Below are positions 26,976 through 36,077 of a stretch of 64,000 bases of DNA, piece after piece. The stretch is from Desulfonema magnum (GTDB lineage Bacteria > Desulfobacterota > Desulfobacteria > Desulfobacterales > 4be13): positions 3,493,633 through 3,557,632 of the forward strand of contig NZ_CP061800.1 of assembly GCF_017377395.1 (NCBI RefSeq), written 5' to 3'. Within the stretch, counting starts at the first letter, position 1. Every line of letters starts with the position of its first letter. Both the position numbers and the translations under genes were made by a program. A model generated the notes under the pieces. That model was not told the DNA's origin and ran no database searches. It was given only the letters and a program-made list of their open reading frames with translations.

Positions 26976-28046
26976 ATGCCTTTACGGTTTTTAATCATTC
27001 ACGAAAGTGTTATCATAAGAAATATCATTCAGCAATATATCACTGCTGACCACAGCGAAGCTGTTGCTGATGTGAGTGCTTCATCTGAAGATGCAATCAG
27101 GATGCTGAAACAGGAAAAGTACGATGTGATTCTCTCCGGCCTGGAAATGCCAAGGATGGACGGACTGGCTGTCCATAAACATATTCGCAGGTCAGGGCGC
27201 AACAAAAACACACCGATGATTATGATGACGCCCACAGATAACAAAGCCCGGCGGGAGCAGTTATCCAAACAAGGTATAAAATACCTTCTTCCCATACCGT
27301 TTACTTCTGTCCAATTCAGAAATCTGATTTATAATGTTTTTCATCCGGAGGGACCGGACATTGATATTTTTTTCAATATTCCGAGAACCCGCGCAATTAT
27401 CCATATAAAAGAAAATCATCAGATTCCCGCGGATGTCGTTCATATCAGCATGGACAGCGTGATTTGTGAACTCATTTGCTCAGAAGAGCCGGATGATCTG
27501 ATGAGAGCCGGTCAGATCATCGTTCGGTTTCCTGTTGACTACGGCAAAGCCATTGTAATTCATATTACCGGTAATCTGGTTGAATTCAGGGATAAATCTT
27601 GGGCGGGGGACGCATATTCGCACCATCAGCGACTCAGGATCACCTGGAAAATAGCCTGGAAGTTCCTTGAACTCAGCACGGCCACCAAGAGGACTCTGAA
27701 AATGCCTTTGGGACAGCCCTCTGCTTCGTCCCCTGATTTTCATAAGTATATTCAAAGTACGTCCCCGGGCATTGATTCTCTTGCAAAGGAAAATGAAAAG
27801 CTCAGAACAGGGATGGATGCTTTAGTTGCTGAAAAACAGGAACTTTTACTTGAGGTTTCCCGGCTCCGAAAAAAGGTTTCAGAACTGAGAAAAGCAGATG
27901 CGGACATGCTTTTAAGAGATATTTCCCTGAGTTCTCTGATTAATGAGGTGGCAAAACGCTCGGATAATCCTTCTAAAAAGCCGATATTTAAACAGATCAT
28001 CGAGGATAACGTAAAATTAAGACAAGGAACTGGCGTGAAAAAATAA
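26976..28046 (+). CDS. Pseudo-receiver protein with coiled-coil C-terminus
   Basis: A 356-residue protein. Residues 1-120 have the receiver fold pattern, but the key residues are changed: the acidic pair is HE (LIIHESV), the acceptor position in VILSGLEMPRMDG is Gly, and the conserved Lys is Ile (LLPIPFTS). It is therefore unlikely to be phosphorylated. Residues about 125-245 form an unassigned beta-rich domain (IIHIKENHQIPADVVHISMD) that could be PilZ-like, although the PilZ RxxxR and DxSxxG motifs are not seen. Residues about 265-310 are a coiled coil. GAGG lies 10 bases before the ATG. A terminator follows. Confidence 0.8.
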   Translation: MPLRFLIIHESVIIRNIIQQYITADHSEAVADVSASSEDAIRMLKQEKYDVILSGLEMPRMDGLAVHKHIRRSGRNKNTPMIMMTPTDNKARREQLSKQGIKYLLPIPFTSVQFRNLIYNVFHPEGPDIDIFFNIPRTRAIIHIKENHQIPADVVHISMDSVICELICSEEPDDLMRAGQIIVRFPVDYGKAIVIHITGNLVEFRDKSWAGDAYSHHQRLRITWKIAWKFLELSTATKRTLKMPLGQPSASSPDFHKYIQSTSPGIDSLAKENEKLRTGMDALVAEKQELLLEVSRLRKKVSELRKADADMLLRDISLSSLINEVAKRSDNPSKKPIFKQIIEDNVKLRQGTGVKK

Positions 28047-28057
28047 TCCTCTGACTT

Positions 28058-28083
28058 ATAATTACCTGATAATTATTTTTTTT
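28058..28083 (+). terminator. Intrinsic terminator after the pseudo-receiver gene
   Basis: A perfect 7-bp stem (ATAATTA/TAATTAT), a CCTGA loop and a run of seven or more T residues, 12 bases after the stop codon. The stem is A+T-rich and so modest in strength. Confidence 0.6.
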
Positions 28084-28245
28084 CTGTCATTGCGTTCGAC
28101 TGATCTCACGCGGAAGCCTGCGAAAGCAGGAATCCGCAGTTCCCGGAAGCGCGGGATCTGCCAAAAACGGACTTCTGCTTCCGCAGGCTTCCGCGTGAGC
28201 GTTCCCGAAGGCTCATTCGAATGCTCACGCCGAACGGAATGACAG
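28084..28245. repeat. Nested palindromic repeat cluster
   Basis: The outer ends CTGTCATTGCGTTCG and CGAACGGAATGACAG are complementary. An inner pair (CTCACGCGGAAGCCTGCG / CGCAGGCTTCCGCGTGAG) and CGAAAGCAGGAATCC hairpins lie between them. It belongs to the widespread TCATTCCTGCGAAAGCAGGA family, also seen at 20.26 and 53.1-53.4 kb. Confidence 0.6.
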
Positions 28246-28316
28246 GCTGTCCGGCCGGATTGGATAAAAAACCTGATTACCGAGTATTAACAGTCACCAG
28301 GCTTTGTAAAGTCCGC

Positions 28317-29786
28317 TCAAAACTTTACGGTAATATAATATCCCTGTGAGCCGCGTTGCAGCAGAATCACCACGGATGCTTTGTTGCGATATTTTACAAT
28401 GGCCTTTTCAAAATCATCCATATTTTTAATGGTCATATCATCTAATTGTCGGATTACATCTCCGGGCCGGGCACCGATGCCTGCCAGATACGACTGACGA
28501 AGGATTTCCGAAATCATCACCCCTTCGGCTGCGGTTGTTCCGTGTCTGAAATGTTTTGCCTGGGACAAATTCTCAACCTTTATTCCAAGAAGGCTGTACG
28601 CGAGCGATTCTGCCCGTTCCACAGGAAACACTGCCGCGTTTATTGAAACACTTATATCTTTGCCACTGCGCCATAGCTTCATTTTTATCCTGTCTCCGGC
28701 AGCAAAACTCTTTATTGCCCCGTGGTAATCCTCACCGGACCCAAGATTTATGCTTCCCACAGACAAAATAATATCACTGTCACGGACACCGGCTTTTTCT
28801 GCGGGACTCCCCTGGTCCACACTTTTGACAAGCACGCCCTTATTTCCGGGCAGTTTCAGATATTGGGCAAGCCGTGCATCCATATCCTGAACCGTAAGCC
28901 CGACCCAGGGCTGGATGACCTCTCCGTGACGAATAAGATCAGACACGATCCGCTTTGCCTTGCTGATGGGAATGGCAAAACCGATGCCCTGGGCTTTGGC
29001 ATATATGGCCGTATTTATGCCGATCAGATCACCGTTTATGTTCAGCAGCGGACCTCCGCTGTTTCCGGGATTAATGGACGCGTCCGTCTGTATAAACTCA
29101 TGATATTCCCTGTCTTCTGTGCGAATGCTCCTGTTGACAGCGCTGATGACGCCGGTTGTGACTGTATGGGAAAATCCAAAAGGATTGCCAATGGCAATCA
29201 CTGTTTCACCGATCATAATATCATCAGAATTCCCCATTTCAACCGCGGGCAGGCGGGTACTGGAAGAAATCCGCAGGACCGCCAGATCAGAGTCCGGATC
29301 CGCCCCCACAATCTGGGCTTCAAATTCACGCTCATCTTTCAGAACCACCGTAATGGTTCCCCGTCTTTCAATAACATGGGAATTGGTAAGAATAAACCCC
29401 CGCGTGCCGTCAATAATCACACCGGAACCGAGGCTGTTTTTTTTATATCGGCGTTCAAATCCGTGATCAAAAAAATCCCTGAAAAACGATTCAAAAAACG
29501 GATCCATGCCAAATCCGGAAAAAGGGCCGGACCGGACCTCGTATTCCGAACTGATATTCACCACGGCCGGCCCCACCTTCTGAACTGCCCTTACAACCGG
29601 ATTTTCCCGCTGATAGCCATAAGCGGGTATGCAGAAAATGAATATTCCCCAAAAAAACAACAGCAATTTTATGAGCCTCCTATCCGTTGGAAGCAACTGG
29701 CTTTTTTTCAAAAATTCGTTTTTTGTGCGAAGTGAATCTGAATTTTTTACGATCATTTGTCTTTTTATTGTTGGCATTTTCATCAT
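28317..29786 (-). CDS. HtrA/DegP-type periplasmic serine protease with two PDZ domains
   Basis: A 489-residue trypsin-like protease. A long basic N-terminus leads to a membrane/signal segment (about residues 39-57: LIKLLLFFWGIFIFCIPAYG). The catalytic triad is visible as His in ILTNSHVI, Asp in DPDSDLAVL and Ser in NPGNSGGPLL. Two PDZ domains follow (about 300-390 and 400-485). The LA-loop region is rich in Phe/Gly (FSGFGMDPFFESFF). It is a periplasmic quality-control protease/chaperone, often under envelope-stress control. AGGAT precedes ATG 29786. Heptamer repeats lie just upstream, between it and the divergent radical SAM gene. Confidence 0.93.
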   Translation of the reverse strand: MMKMPTIKRQMIVKNSDSLRTKNEFLKKSQLLPTDRRLIKLLLFFWGIFIFCIPAYGYQRENPVVRAVQKVGPAVVNISSEYEVRSGPFSGFGMDPFFESFFRDFFDHGFERRYKKNSLGSGVIIDGTRGFILTNSHVIERRGTITVVLKDEREFEAQIVGADPDSDLAVLRISSSTRLPAVEMGNSDDIMIGETVIAIGNPFGFSHTVTTGVISAVNRSIRTEDREYHEFIQTDASINPGNSGGPLLNINGDLIGINTAIYAKAQGIGFAIPISKAKRIVSDLIRHGEVIQPWVGLTVQDMDARLAQYLKLPGNKGVLVKSVDQGSPAEKAGVRDSDIILSVGSINLGSGEDYHGAIKSFAAGDRIKMKLWRSGKDISVSINAAVFPVERAESLAYSLLGIKVENLSQAKHFRHGTTAAEGVMISEILRQSYLAGIGARPGDVIRQLDDMTIKNMDDFEKAIVKYRNKASVVILLQRGSQGYYITVKF

Positions 29787-29807
29787 TTTATCCTAAAATT
29801 AGAATTT

Positions 29808-29922
29808 TCAGGTGTCAGGTGTTAGGTGTTAGGTGTTAGGGTGTTATGATATCAGAGTGTTCGGTGTTCGGAATTTACAGTTTTGTTCTTTTCAACTCCT
29901 TAACACCTAACACCTAACACTA
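29808..29922. repeat. Inverted pair of heptamer tracts between divergent genes
   Basis: Copies of AGGTGTT/AGGTGTC (29808-29845) are followed about 50 bases later by the complement CCTAACA units (29895-29922), so the region can fold into a long hairpin. It lies between the HtrA and radical SAM starts, where promoters for both must be. Confidence 0.7.
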
Positions 29923-29986
29923 ACCCCCTAAACTCCCTCCCTTTGTTTATTAGTTAAATTATATATTTCAGGTTTATATCACAGTA

Positions 29987-32530
29987 ATGAAAATTATTCA
30001 AGACATCTTACCTTTGGTAGAGCAGCCGAGCCGATATTTAGGTTCGGAAATAAATACAATCAGAAAAGATCATGCTCAGATGAAACTTCGGATCGCTCTG
30101 GCGTTTCCGGATCTGTATGAAATCGGCACATCACATTTCGGGATTCAGATACTTTATCATATTTTGAATGCCCACAAAGATATTGTTGCGGAAAGGGTGT
30201 TCGCACCTGGCACCGATATGGAGGCATCTCTCAGGACAGCAGGCGTTCCTGTTGTGTCTCATGAATCCCATAAGCCGATTCACCAGTTTGATATCATAGG
30301 CTTCAGCCTTCTTTATGAACTCAATTATACGAATATACTTACGATACTCGATCTTGCAAATATTCCGTTCTTTGCTTCTCAAAGAGATGACAGTTTCCCG
30401 CTTATTATCGCAGGCGGCCCTTGTACCTGTAATCCTGAGCCAATTGCTGATTTTTTTGATGCCATCGTGGTGGGGGACGGAGAGACGGTGATGATGGATA
30501 TGGCACAGATCTGGCTCAGATGGAAGGAAGACACAGATGGCAAAAAAGAGCGACTCTTAAAAATGTGGTCCGGTATCGAAGGGGTTTATGTACCGGCTTT
30601 TTTTGATCCGGAATGGGATGAACATGGTTTTCAGACCCTTGTTCCCCGATTTTCAGATTATACAAAGATTAAAAGAACCATTCTCAGTGATCTTGACAAT
30701 GCTCCGTTTCCGGATGCCCCGATCATTCCTTATGGCAAACCTGTTCATGACCGTCTTCGTCTTGAAATTTCCAGAGGCTGCACAAGGGGATGCCGCTTTT
30801 GTCAGGCCGGAATGATATATCGTCCTGTGCGTGAACGATCTCCGGAACGCCTTCTTTCTCTGTCTGATACGGCCCTCGGGACAACCGGATATGAGGATAT
30901 TTCCTTATTGTCATTAAGCACAGGTGATTATCGCTGTATTGCTCCTCTGATGGAGGCTCTGATGAAGCGGTGTGAATCTGAACATGTGGCTGTGTCCTTT
31001 CCTTCGCTCCGTGCAGGCACACTGACCCCCGAGCTGATGGAACTCATAAAAAAGGTCAGAAAAACAGGCTTTACCATTGCGCCCGAAGCCGGAACCCAGC
31101 GGCTCCGGGATGTGATTAACAAAAATATCAGCAAAGATGATATTTTTGACACGGTGAATGATGCCTTCCGTCTGGGCTGGCAGGTGATAAAGTTATATTT
31201 TATGATCGGTCTTCCCACGGAAACAGATTCAGATTTGGAAGGCATTGTTGACCTTGTGAAAGAACTTCGTAAAATTAAAGGGCCAAAAGGAAAGGCACGC
31301 AAAGGAAGTCACCTTAATGTGAGTGTGACCACATTTATTCCCAAGCCTCATACGCCGTTTCAATGGGTCTCCCAACTTCCCCTGGCCAGATCAAAGGAAA
31401 AAATATACGGATTACAGGATCAGCTTAAAATGCCGGGAATCCGTTTCAAATGGCAGAATCCTGAGGTCAGTCTGCTTGAGGGACTCTGGGCCCGCGGCGA
31501 CAGGCGGCTTTCCTCCCTGCTGGTGACCGCGTATAAAAAAGGCTGTAAATTTGACGGCTGGAGCGATAAATTTCGCTATGACTTATGGAAAGAGGCAATT
31601 TCAGAAGAAGGGATTGACATCGGGTTCTACACAACACGCAAGAGAGACATGGCAGAGCCACTGCCATGGGACCATATTGACATCGGTGTTACAAAGGATT
31701 TTCTGAAAAAAGAATGGGAAAAAGCCCTTGAGGGAAAATGTACCCCGGACTGTCGGGATGGTGACTGTAATACTTGCGGTGTATGTGACTTTAAGCGGAC
31801 AGAGCCAAAAGTTTTTGGAAAGTTAAACCCGGAACCCGGAAATCGGAACCCGAAACCCGGAACCCGAAATCCGGAACCCGGAACCCGGAACCCGGGATCT
31901 CAACCCATTTTTTTTAAAAAGTTTAAGGTATCTTATTCAAAACAGGGTCAGGCAAAATATTTCGGCCATCTTGAGCTTGTAAACATTTTTTTACGCGCCA
32001 TACGCCGCGCGGGAATCCCCCTTAAATATTCGGAGGGATTTCATCCCATGCCGAAGATTTCTTTTGAAGACCCGCTGCCTATCGGAATGGAAAGTCTGAA
32101 CGAATCATTTTATTTATTTGTCCCTGATACGGTAAAACCTCAGGCCATAACAGATTTGAATAACTATCTTCCGGAAGGACTTGTGGTGCGCGATTGTCAG
32201 CTGGCTATTGGAAAATCACTTTCCAAAACATTTGATCCGTTTGTTTATCTGATCCGGCTAAAACATGGTGTTTTTGATGAAGATAAATTAAAAAGTTTTA
32301 CAGAACTCCCTGAACTGATTCTTACCCGTATGACCCGAAAAGGGAAGTTGAAAAAAAGAGACTTAAAGGATATTGTCTTAAAAATTGATTTGCCTGATCC
32401 GCAACAACTGAAGATGACAGTGAAATCAGAACCAGGAAAAACAGCAAGACCGTCTGAGATAATGAAAGCAGTTTTCGAACTGCCGGAGGAAACAATAAAA
32501 CAGGCCAGTGTTTTGAAAATTAACAATTGA
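29987..32530 (+). CDS. B12-binding radical SAM protein fused to DUF2344 (TIGR03960/TIGR03936 type)
   Basis: An 847-residue fusion. Residues about 20-200 are a B12-binding-like domain (GGPCTCNPEPIADFFDAIVVGDGE). The radical SAM core follows, with the 4Fe-4S motif in SRGCTRGCRFCQAGMIYRPV (about 260-280). A cysteine cluster at about 584-600 (CTPDCRDGDCNTCGVC) precedes the linker. The DUF2344 domain starts at about 645 (KVSYSKQGQAKYFGHLELVN). The linker encodes a 7-residue cycle NPEPGTR from in-frame heptamers. In many bacteria this gene lies before RNase G, as here (26 bases apart), suggesting an RNA/ribosome-related role that is not defined. The stop codon sits in an AATTGAAAATT heptamer stretch. 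Confidence 0.9.
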   Translation: MKIIQDILPLVEQPSRYLGSEINTIRKDHAQMKLRIALAFPDLYEIGTSHFGIQILYHILNAHKDIVAERVFAPGTDMEASLRTAGVPVVSHESHKPIHQFDIIGFSLLYELNYTNILTILDLANIPFFASQRDDSFPLIIAGGPCTCNPEPIADFFDAIVVGDGETVMMDMAQIWLRWKEDTDGKKERLLKMWSGIEGVYVPAFFDPEWDEHGFQTLVPRFSDYTKIKRTILSDLDNAPFPDAPIIPYGKPVHDRLRLEISRGCTRGCRFCQAGMIYRPVRERSPERLLSLSDTALGTTGYEDISLLSLSTGDYRCIAPLMEALMKRCESEHVAVSFPSLRAGTLTPELMELIKKVRKTGFTIAPEAGTQRLRDVINKNISKDDIFDTVNDAFRLGWQVIKLYFMIGLPTETDSDLEGIVDLVKELRKIKGPKGKARKGSHLNVSVTTFIPKPHTPFQWVSQLPLARSKEKIYGLQDQLKMPGIRFKWQNPEVSLLEGLWARGDRRLSSLLVTAYKKGCKFDGWSDKFRYDLWKEAISEEGIDIGFYTTRKRDMAEPLPWDHIDIGVTKDFLKKEWEKALEGKCTPDCRDGDCNTCGVCDFKRTEPKVFGKLNPEPGNRNPKPGTRNPEPGTRNPGSQPIFFKKFKVSYSKQGQAKYFGHLELVNIFLRAIRRAGIPLKYSEGFHPMPKISFEDPLPIGMESLNESFYLFVPDTVKPQAITDLNNYLPEGLVVRDCQLAIGKSLSKTFDPFVYLIRLKHGVFDEDKLKSFTELPELILTRMTRKGKLKKRDLKDIVLKIDLPDPQQLKMTVKSEPGKTARPSEIMKAVFELPEETIKQASVLKINN
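31826..31899 (+). repeat. In-frame heptamer repeat (unit AACCCGG/GAACCCG) inside the radical SAM gene
   Basis: About ten copies of a 7-base unit, some with one change (AATCGGAACCCG, AACCCGAAATCCGG), encode NPEPGNRNPKPGTR-type cycles in the linker between the cysteine cluster and DUF2344. No stop codon arises in any frame of this unit. Confidence 0.8.
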
Positions 32531-32555
32531 AAATTAAAGCTGGAAACTTGCCATA

Positions 32556-34109
32556 ATGTATAAACAACTTGTCATAAATGTTACCGACCATGAAACTCGC
32601 GTGGCGCTTCTTGAGGACGGAACCATTGCAGAACTTTTTATCAAACGAAAAGGAGATTCGGATATTGTCGGTAACATATATAAAGGGAGAGTCCAAAGAG
32701 TTCTGCCCGGTATGCAGGCAGCCTTTGTGGATATCGGCAGGGATCAGGCTGCTTTTATCTATGTTGATGATATTATACGCGATAATCATAATGAATTTGA
32801 ACAGTTGTTTATTGAAAACAGCGAAGATGATGTTTCAACATCTGAAAATGCGTATAAAAACAGGAGCAAAGAGACTGAATCTCACAGGATAACCCGGGAC
32901 TGTCACATTGAAGAGCTTATTACGGAGGGGCAGGAAATACTGGTTCAGGTTGCCAAGTCTCCCATAGGCACCAAAGGATCACGGGTAACTTCCCATATAT
33001 CCCTTCCTGGCCGTTTTCTTGTTCTTATGCCTACATCCGATCATATCGGCATATCCAGACGTATCGAAGATGACACAGAACGAACCCGTTTAAAAGAAAT
33101 GATTGTGTCTTTAAGGGAAGAACCCATAGGCTATATTGTAAGAACCGCGGCAGAAGGCGTCCAGCAGGAAAAGCTCACATATGAAATGGATTTTCTCAAA
33201 AATTTGTGGGAAACACTTCAGATAAAATACAAAAAAGCGCCGGTACCCTCACTTTTACATCAGGAACTGACCGTGAGTCTTCGTGCTGTTCGGGATCTTT
33301 TCATACATGATGCGGATAAACTGACTATAGATTCCCGTTCCGGTTATGAATCCATTCTTTTATTTCTGGATACATTCATGCCGACGCTTAAAGACTCGGT
33401 CGAGCTATATGAGGGGTCAGAACTGATTTTTGACGCATATAATCTGGAAGGCGATATTTCCCGCGCCTTGAAAAAGAAAGTCTGGCTAAAATCGGGCGGC
33501 TACATTGTGATTGAACACACAGAGGCGCTGGTGGCAATAGACGTAAACACCGGCCGCTATGTGGGCAAGCATAATCTCGAAGAAACAATCTTAAAGACAA
33601 ATCTTGAAGCGGTAAAGGAAATTGCCTATCAGATCCGCCTGCGGGATATCGGCGGTATTATCATTATTGATTTTATTGACATGGCTAAAAAGCCCAATCA
33701 GGAAAAGGTATTTAATGCGCTGAAAGAAGCTTTGAAAAAAGATCGCAGCAAGACCCATATCCTCCCCATGTCGGAGATGGGACTGATACAGATGACTCGG
33801 AAGCGGATAAAAAAGTCCCTGACCCGAATGCTGTGCGAACCTTGTTTCTATTGCGAGGGGGAAGGATATCTGATCTCCAGGCAATCTATTTGCTATAATA
33901 TTTTCCGGGAAATACTTCGGGAAGCAGGGGACCTGATGGGAAGCAAGATTACGCTCAGAGCAAATCCGGAGATTGCAGAACTGCTTCATGGCGAGGAAAA
34001 TCATATCATTGCTTCTCTTGAAAACAGCCTCGGTAAACAGATTATCATATATCCGAATGCTGATTATCATATGGAAGAATTTGATATTTTTGAAATTTTA
34101 AAAGAATAA
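32556..34109 (+). CDS. rng: Ribonuclease G / RNase E family protein
   Basis: A 517-residue Rne/Rng endoribonuclease. The N-terminal S1-like part is seen as GNIYKGRVQRVLPGMQAAFVD. The catalytic Mg-binding aspartates are in AIDVNTGRYVG and IIIIDFIDMAKK, and the zinc-link-type cysteines are in MLCEPCFYCEG. The length fits RNase G, without the long C-terminal scaffold of RNase E. An insertion of about 40 residues (NSEDDVSTSENAYKNRSKET) interrupts the S1 domain, as in many Desulfobacterota and Gram-positive members. It acts in 5' end-dependent RNA cleavage and rRNA maturation. It follows the radical SAM gene closely and precedes the STAS gene by 15 bases. Confidence 0.95.
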   Translation: MYKQLVINVTDHETRVALLEDGTIAELFIKRKGDSDIVGNIYKGRVQRVLPGMQAAFVDIGRDQAAFIYVDDIIRDNHNEFEQLFIENSEDDVSTSENAYKNRSKETESHRITRDCHIEELITEGQEILVQVAKSPIGTKGSRVTSHISLPGRFLVLMPTSDHIGISRRIEDDTERTRLKEMIVSLREEPIGYIVRTAAEGVQQEKLTYEMDFLKNLWETLQIKYKKAPVPSLLHQELTVSLRAVRDLFIHDADKLTIDSRSGYESILLFLDTFMPTLKDSVELYEGSELIFDAYNLEGDISRALKKKVWLKSGGYIVIEHTEALVAIDVNTGRYVGKHNLEETILKTNLEAVKEIAYQIRLRDIGGIIIIDFIDMAKKPNQEKVFNALKEALKKDRSKTHILPMSEMGLIQMTRKRIKKSLTRMLCEPCFYCEGEGYLISRQSICYNIFREILREAGDLMGSKITLRANPEIAELLHGEENHIIASLENSLGKQIIIYPNADYHMEEFDIFEILKE

Positions 34110-34124
34110 AAACGGGAGTTTAAA

Positions 34125-34457
34125 ATGGAGCTAAGCAAAAAAGATGTTGACGGGACAGTTGTTGTCTCGGTCAGGGGCAAACTGGATACGGTTGCAGCAT
34201 CGGAGTTTGAAAAATACATTGTCGAACAAGTGGACAAAAGTGAGAATTCACTTATCGTTAATATGAGTGAACTCATTTACATTGCAAGCGCCGGTCTCAG
34301 GGCCGTACTGGCCGCCACAAAAAAACTGAGAGAGAAACAAAAAGACATCCTGTTGGTAGGCTTGCAGAAAACAGTTAAGGACGTATTTAAAATCGCAGGG
34401 TTTCTCTCTTTCTGCAAAGTGTTTGACACAGAGGAATCTGCCCTTGAGCAGATATAG
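34125..34457 (+). CDS. STAS-domain anti-sigma factor antagonist
   Basis: A 110-residue STAS protein of SpoIIAA/RsbV type with the regulatory serine in YIASAGLRAVL (about residue 51). ACGGGAG precedes the ATG. It begins 15 bases after rng and ends 4 bases before an RsbW-like ATPase gene, so the three are probably in one operon and the last two form a partner-switching pair. The cognate phosphatase is not adjacent; the SpoIIE protein at 1.0-3.1 kb is one candidate. Confidence 0.9.
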   Translation: MELSKKDVDGTVVVSVRGKLDTVAASEFEKYIVEQVDKSENSLIVNMSELIYIASAGLRAVLAATKKLREKQKDILLVGLQKTVKDVFKIAGFLSFCKVFDTEESALEQI

Positions 34458-34461
34458 ATCC

Positions 34462-34878
34462 ATGAATTTTCTTTCACAGATAACGTTGCCTGCAACACTC
34501 GACAACTTGTCGGAATTTATTGAATCTGTAAAAAGCTGTGCAAAAAAACAGGGATTCAGTCAAAAAAGGATTTCAGAGATAGAGCTGTCGCTGGAAGAGG
34601 TGCTGGTAAATATCTTTGATTATGCCTATAAAAAAAATGAGACAGGAGATGTGAAAGTCTCTTACGGGCCTGATGACGATAACCATTTTGTCATTCAAAT
34701 TGAAGATGCGGGAATGCCTTTTGACATGCTCTCTTTGGATAAACCTGATCTTACTGCTGATGTTTCAGAACGTGAGATCGGAGGAATAGGGGTGTTTCTT
34801 GTCAGAGAGTTAATGGATGATGTGCAATATCGTCGGGAAAATGCTAAAAACATTCTGACATTGAAAGTCAGGAATTAA
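34462..34878 (+). CDS. RsbW-like anti-sigma factor serine kinase (HATPase_c_2)
   Basis: A 138-residue GHKL ATPase. The N box is ELSLEEVLVNIFDYAYK, the G1 box is IQIEDAGMPFD and the late glycine loop is EREIGGIGVFLVRELMDDV. It should phosphorylate the STAS protein encoded immediately upstream and bind a sigma factor or other target when that partner is phosphorylated. ATG 34462, 4 bases after the STAS stop, is preferred to a TTG within the STAS gene. Confidence 0.9.
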   Translation: MNFLSQITLPATLDNLSEFIESVKSCAKKQGFSQKRISEIELSLEEVLVNIFDYAYKKNETGDVKVSYGPDDDNHFVIQIEDAGMPFDMLSLDKPDLTADVSEREIGGIGVFLVRELMDDVQYRRENAKNILTLKVRN

Positions 34879-35950
34879 GATGGCTTGCATATCTTTGCAT
34901 TCAAAAGGTGGCGGCTTTTTCGAAAGCATACGGTTCAGCTTGTGTTCAGATTATGGGGGAGAGGCACCTTCATTGCCTGTCCTCCTGTCTCCCTTTTTCA
35001 TGGTTTTTTTCAGAAAAATTGTCATCAGACTCAGTGGGCTGAAAGCCACAGATTCAGTATCCGAGGGTAAGCTATATAAACAATGTTATATTTTTTCAAA
35101 AGGCGAATCCCTCCTCTTAAAATTTTATTTCAGCACTTCTCTCTTTCCCTCGCAGCCTCAGCGCATCATGCACTCAGTTTTCAGATTTCCGATGCCCCTC
35201 AGGCCTGCCTGTTTTTCAGACGGCTTGATTCTGAACAGACAGATATGACAGCAGGTGTTGAAAGAGCGGCTTTCGAATCTATGGCATCGGCGGGGTAACA
35301 GTTTTGGGTTTTTACACCGTGCTTACTGCTACACATATGCCGCCCTCACAGGGCTTGCCCGGGTCTCCCCCAAATTCGTTATAATCAGAAAATATATAAT
35401 CAGGTACTTATTAACTGATGGATATTCAAAAAAAATGCTATAAATAAAAAATTTAATCTTGACCTTTGTTTTATATGATGTTAATTATTTTTGATAGCTA
35501 TTTTATAGTTACATTATGAAAAATTTATGTAGATTCAAAAAGTTATAATCATATGAATAGAAAGACTGATGAATGAATTTTTTTTAGAAGAGATTGTCAG
35601 TTCATCATGGAAGTTAGAAAAATCTGATTTGGCGTTTGAACGGATCAGCCAATTGCATCCAATAGTCTTCCGGAAGATATTCACTCATCTTCTGGCTGTC
35701 TGCGAACTGATTATGGGTTTTTCCGTCAATGCCGCAGTTCATGTAATTAAAGATAACATTCTGTCTGTAATATCTGTATCTGTAAAAGAGAGAAAATGAT
35801 ATGAAACGATATGAATTTATCAGAGAAAGATTATATTGAAAGATTACGGATGAAGCTGATCCTTTCTTCTTATAATATTCTGATTAAAGTTTTTTATGGT
35901 GAGGCATACTCCGATTTTGAATATAACTCATGAGGCTGTTTGTATTAGTT
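34879..35950. other. Intergenic stretch, mostly without gene, with repeat remnants
   Basis: About 1.07 kb. At about 35325-35388 a CCGCCCTCACAGGGCTTG segment and a CCAAATTCGTTATAATCAG end are remnants of the ATAACGGATT-type MITE. The frames at 34880-35298 look like composition artefacts. One weak gene candidate (35569-35799) is listed separately. Confidence 0.5.
35569..35799 (+). CDS. Possible small protein, weak candidate
   Basis: A 76-residue frame (MNEFFLEEIVSSSWKLEKSD...) in A+T-rich DNA. The sequence looks protein-like, with an amphipathic pattern and no low complexity, but there is no clear ribosome-binding site and no recognisable family. A TTGACC with TAATTA 17 bases on (about 35459-35487) could be a promoter for it. 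It may be a fragment of a decayed gene. Confidence 0.3.
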   Translation: MNEFFLEEIVSSSWKLEKSDLAFERISQLHPIVFRKIFTHLLAVCELIMGFSVNAAVHVIKDNILSVISVSVKERK

Positions 35951-35951
35951 T

Positions 35952-36077
35952 TATATGAAAGTGTCAGGTGTCAGGTGTCAGGTGTTTAGTGTTAGGTGTT
36001 AAGTGTTAGGTGTTAGGAAAAAATATAAAATTTTCATCGTTCGTTGTGACCGGCAGCTCATGGCCGTTTATATGAAA
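35952..36077 (+). repeat. 126-bp heptamer-plus-palindrome module, identical copy 1
   Basis: The module runs TATATGAAAGTG, then heptamers in a fixed variant order (GTCAGGT three times, then GTTTAGT, GTTAGGT, GTTAAGT, GTTAGGT), then an A-rich spacer and the unit TTTCATCGTTCGTTGTGACC...GCCGTTTATATGAAA. By eye it is identical over 126 bases to 37795-37920 and, inverted, to 42149-42274. Confidence 0.85.

Noticed and set aside
28722..29735. 337-residue plus-strand frame opposite the HtrA gene
   Set aside because: Shadow of the protease gene; HtrA motifs and PDZ domains are clear on the minus strand.
34880..35298. 122- and 71-residue frames after the RsbW-like gene
   Set aside because: No ribosome-binding site, unusual composition and no family pattern. 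They might be remains of a decayed gene but this cannot be supported.
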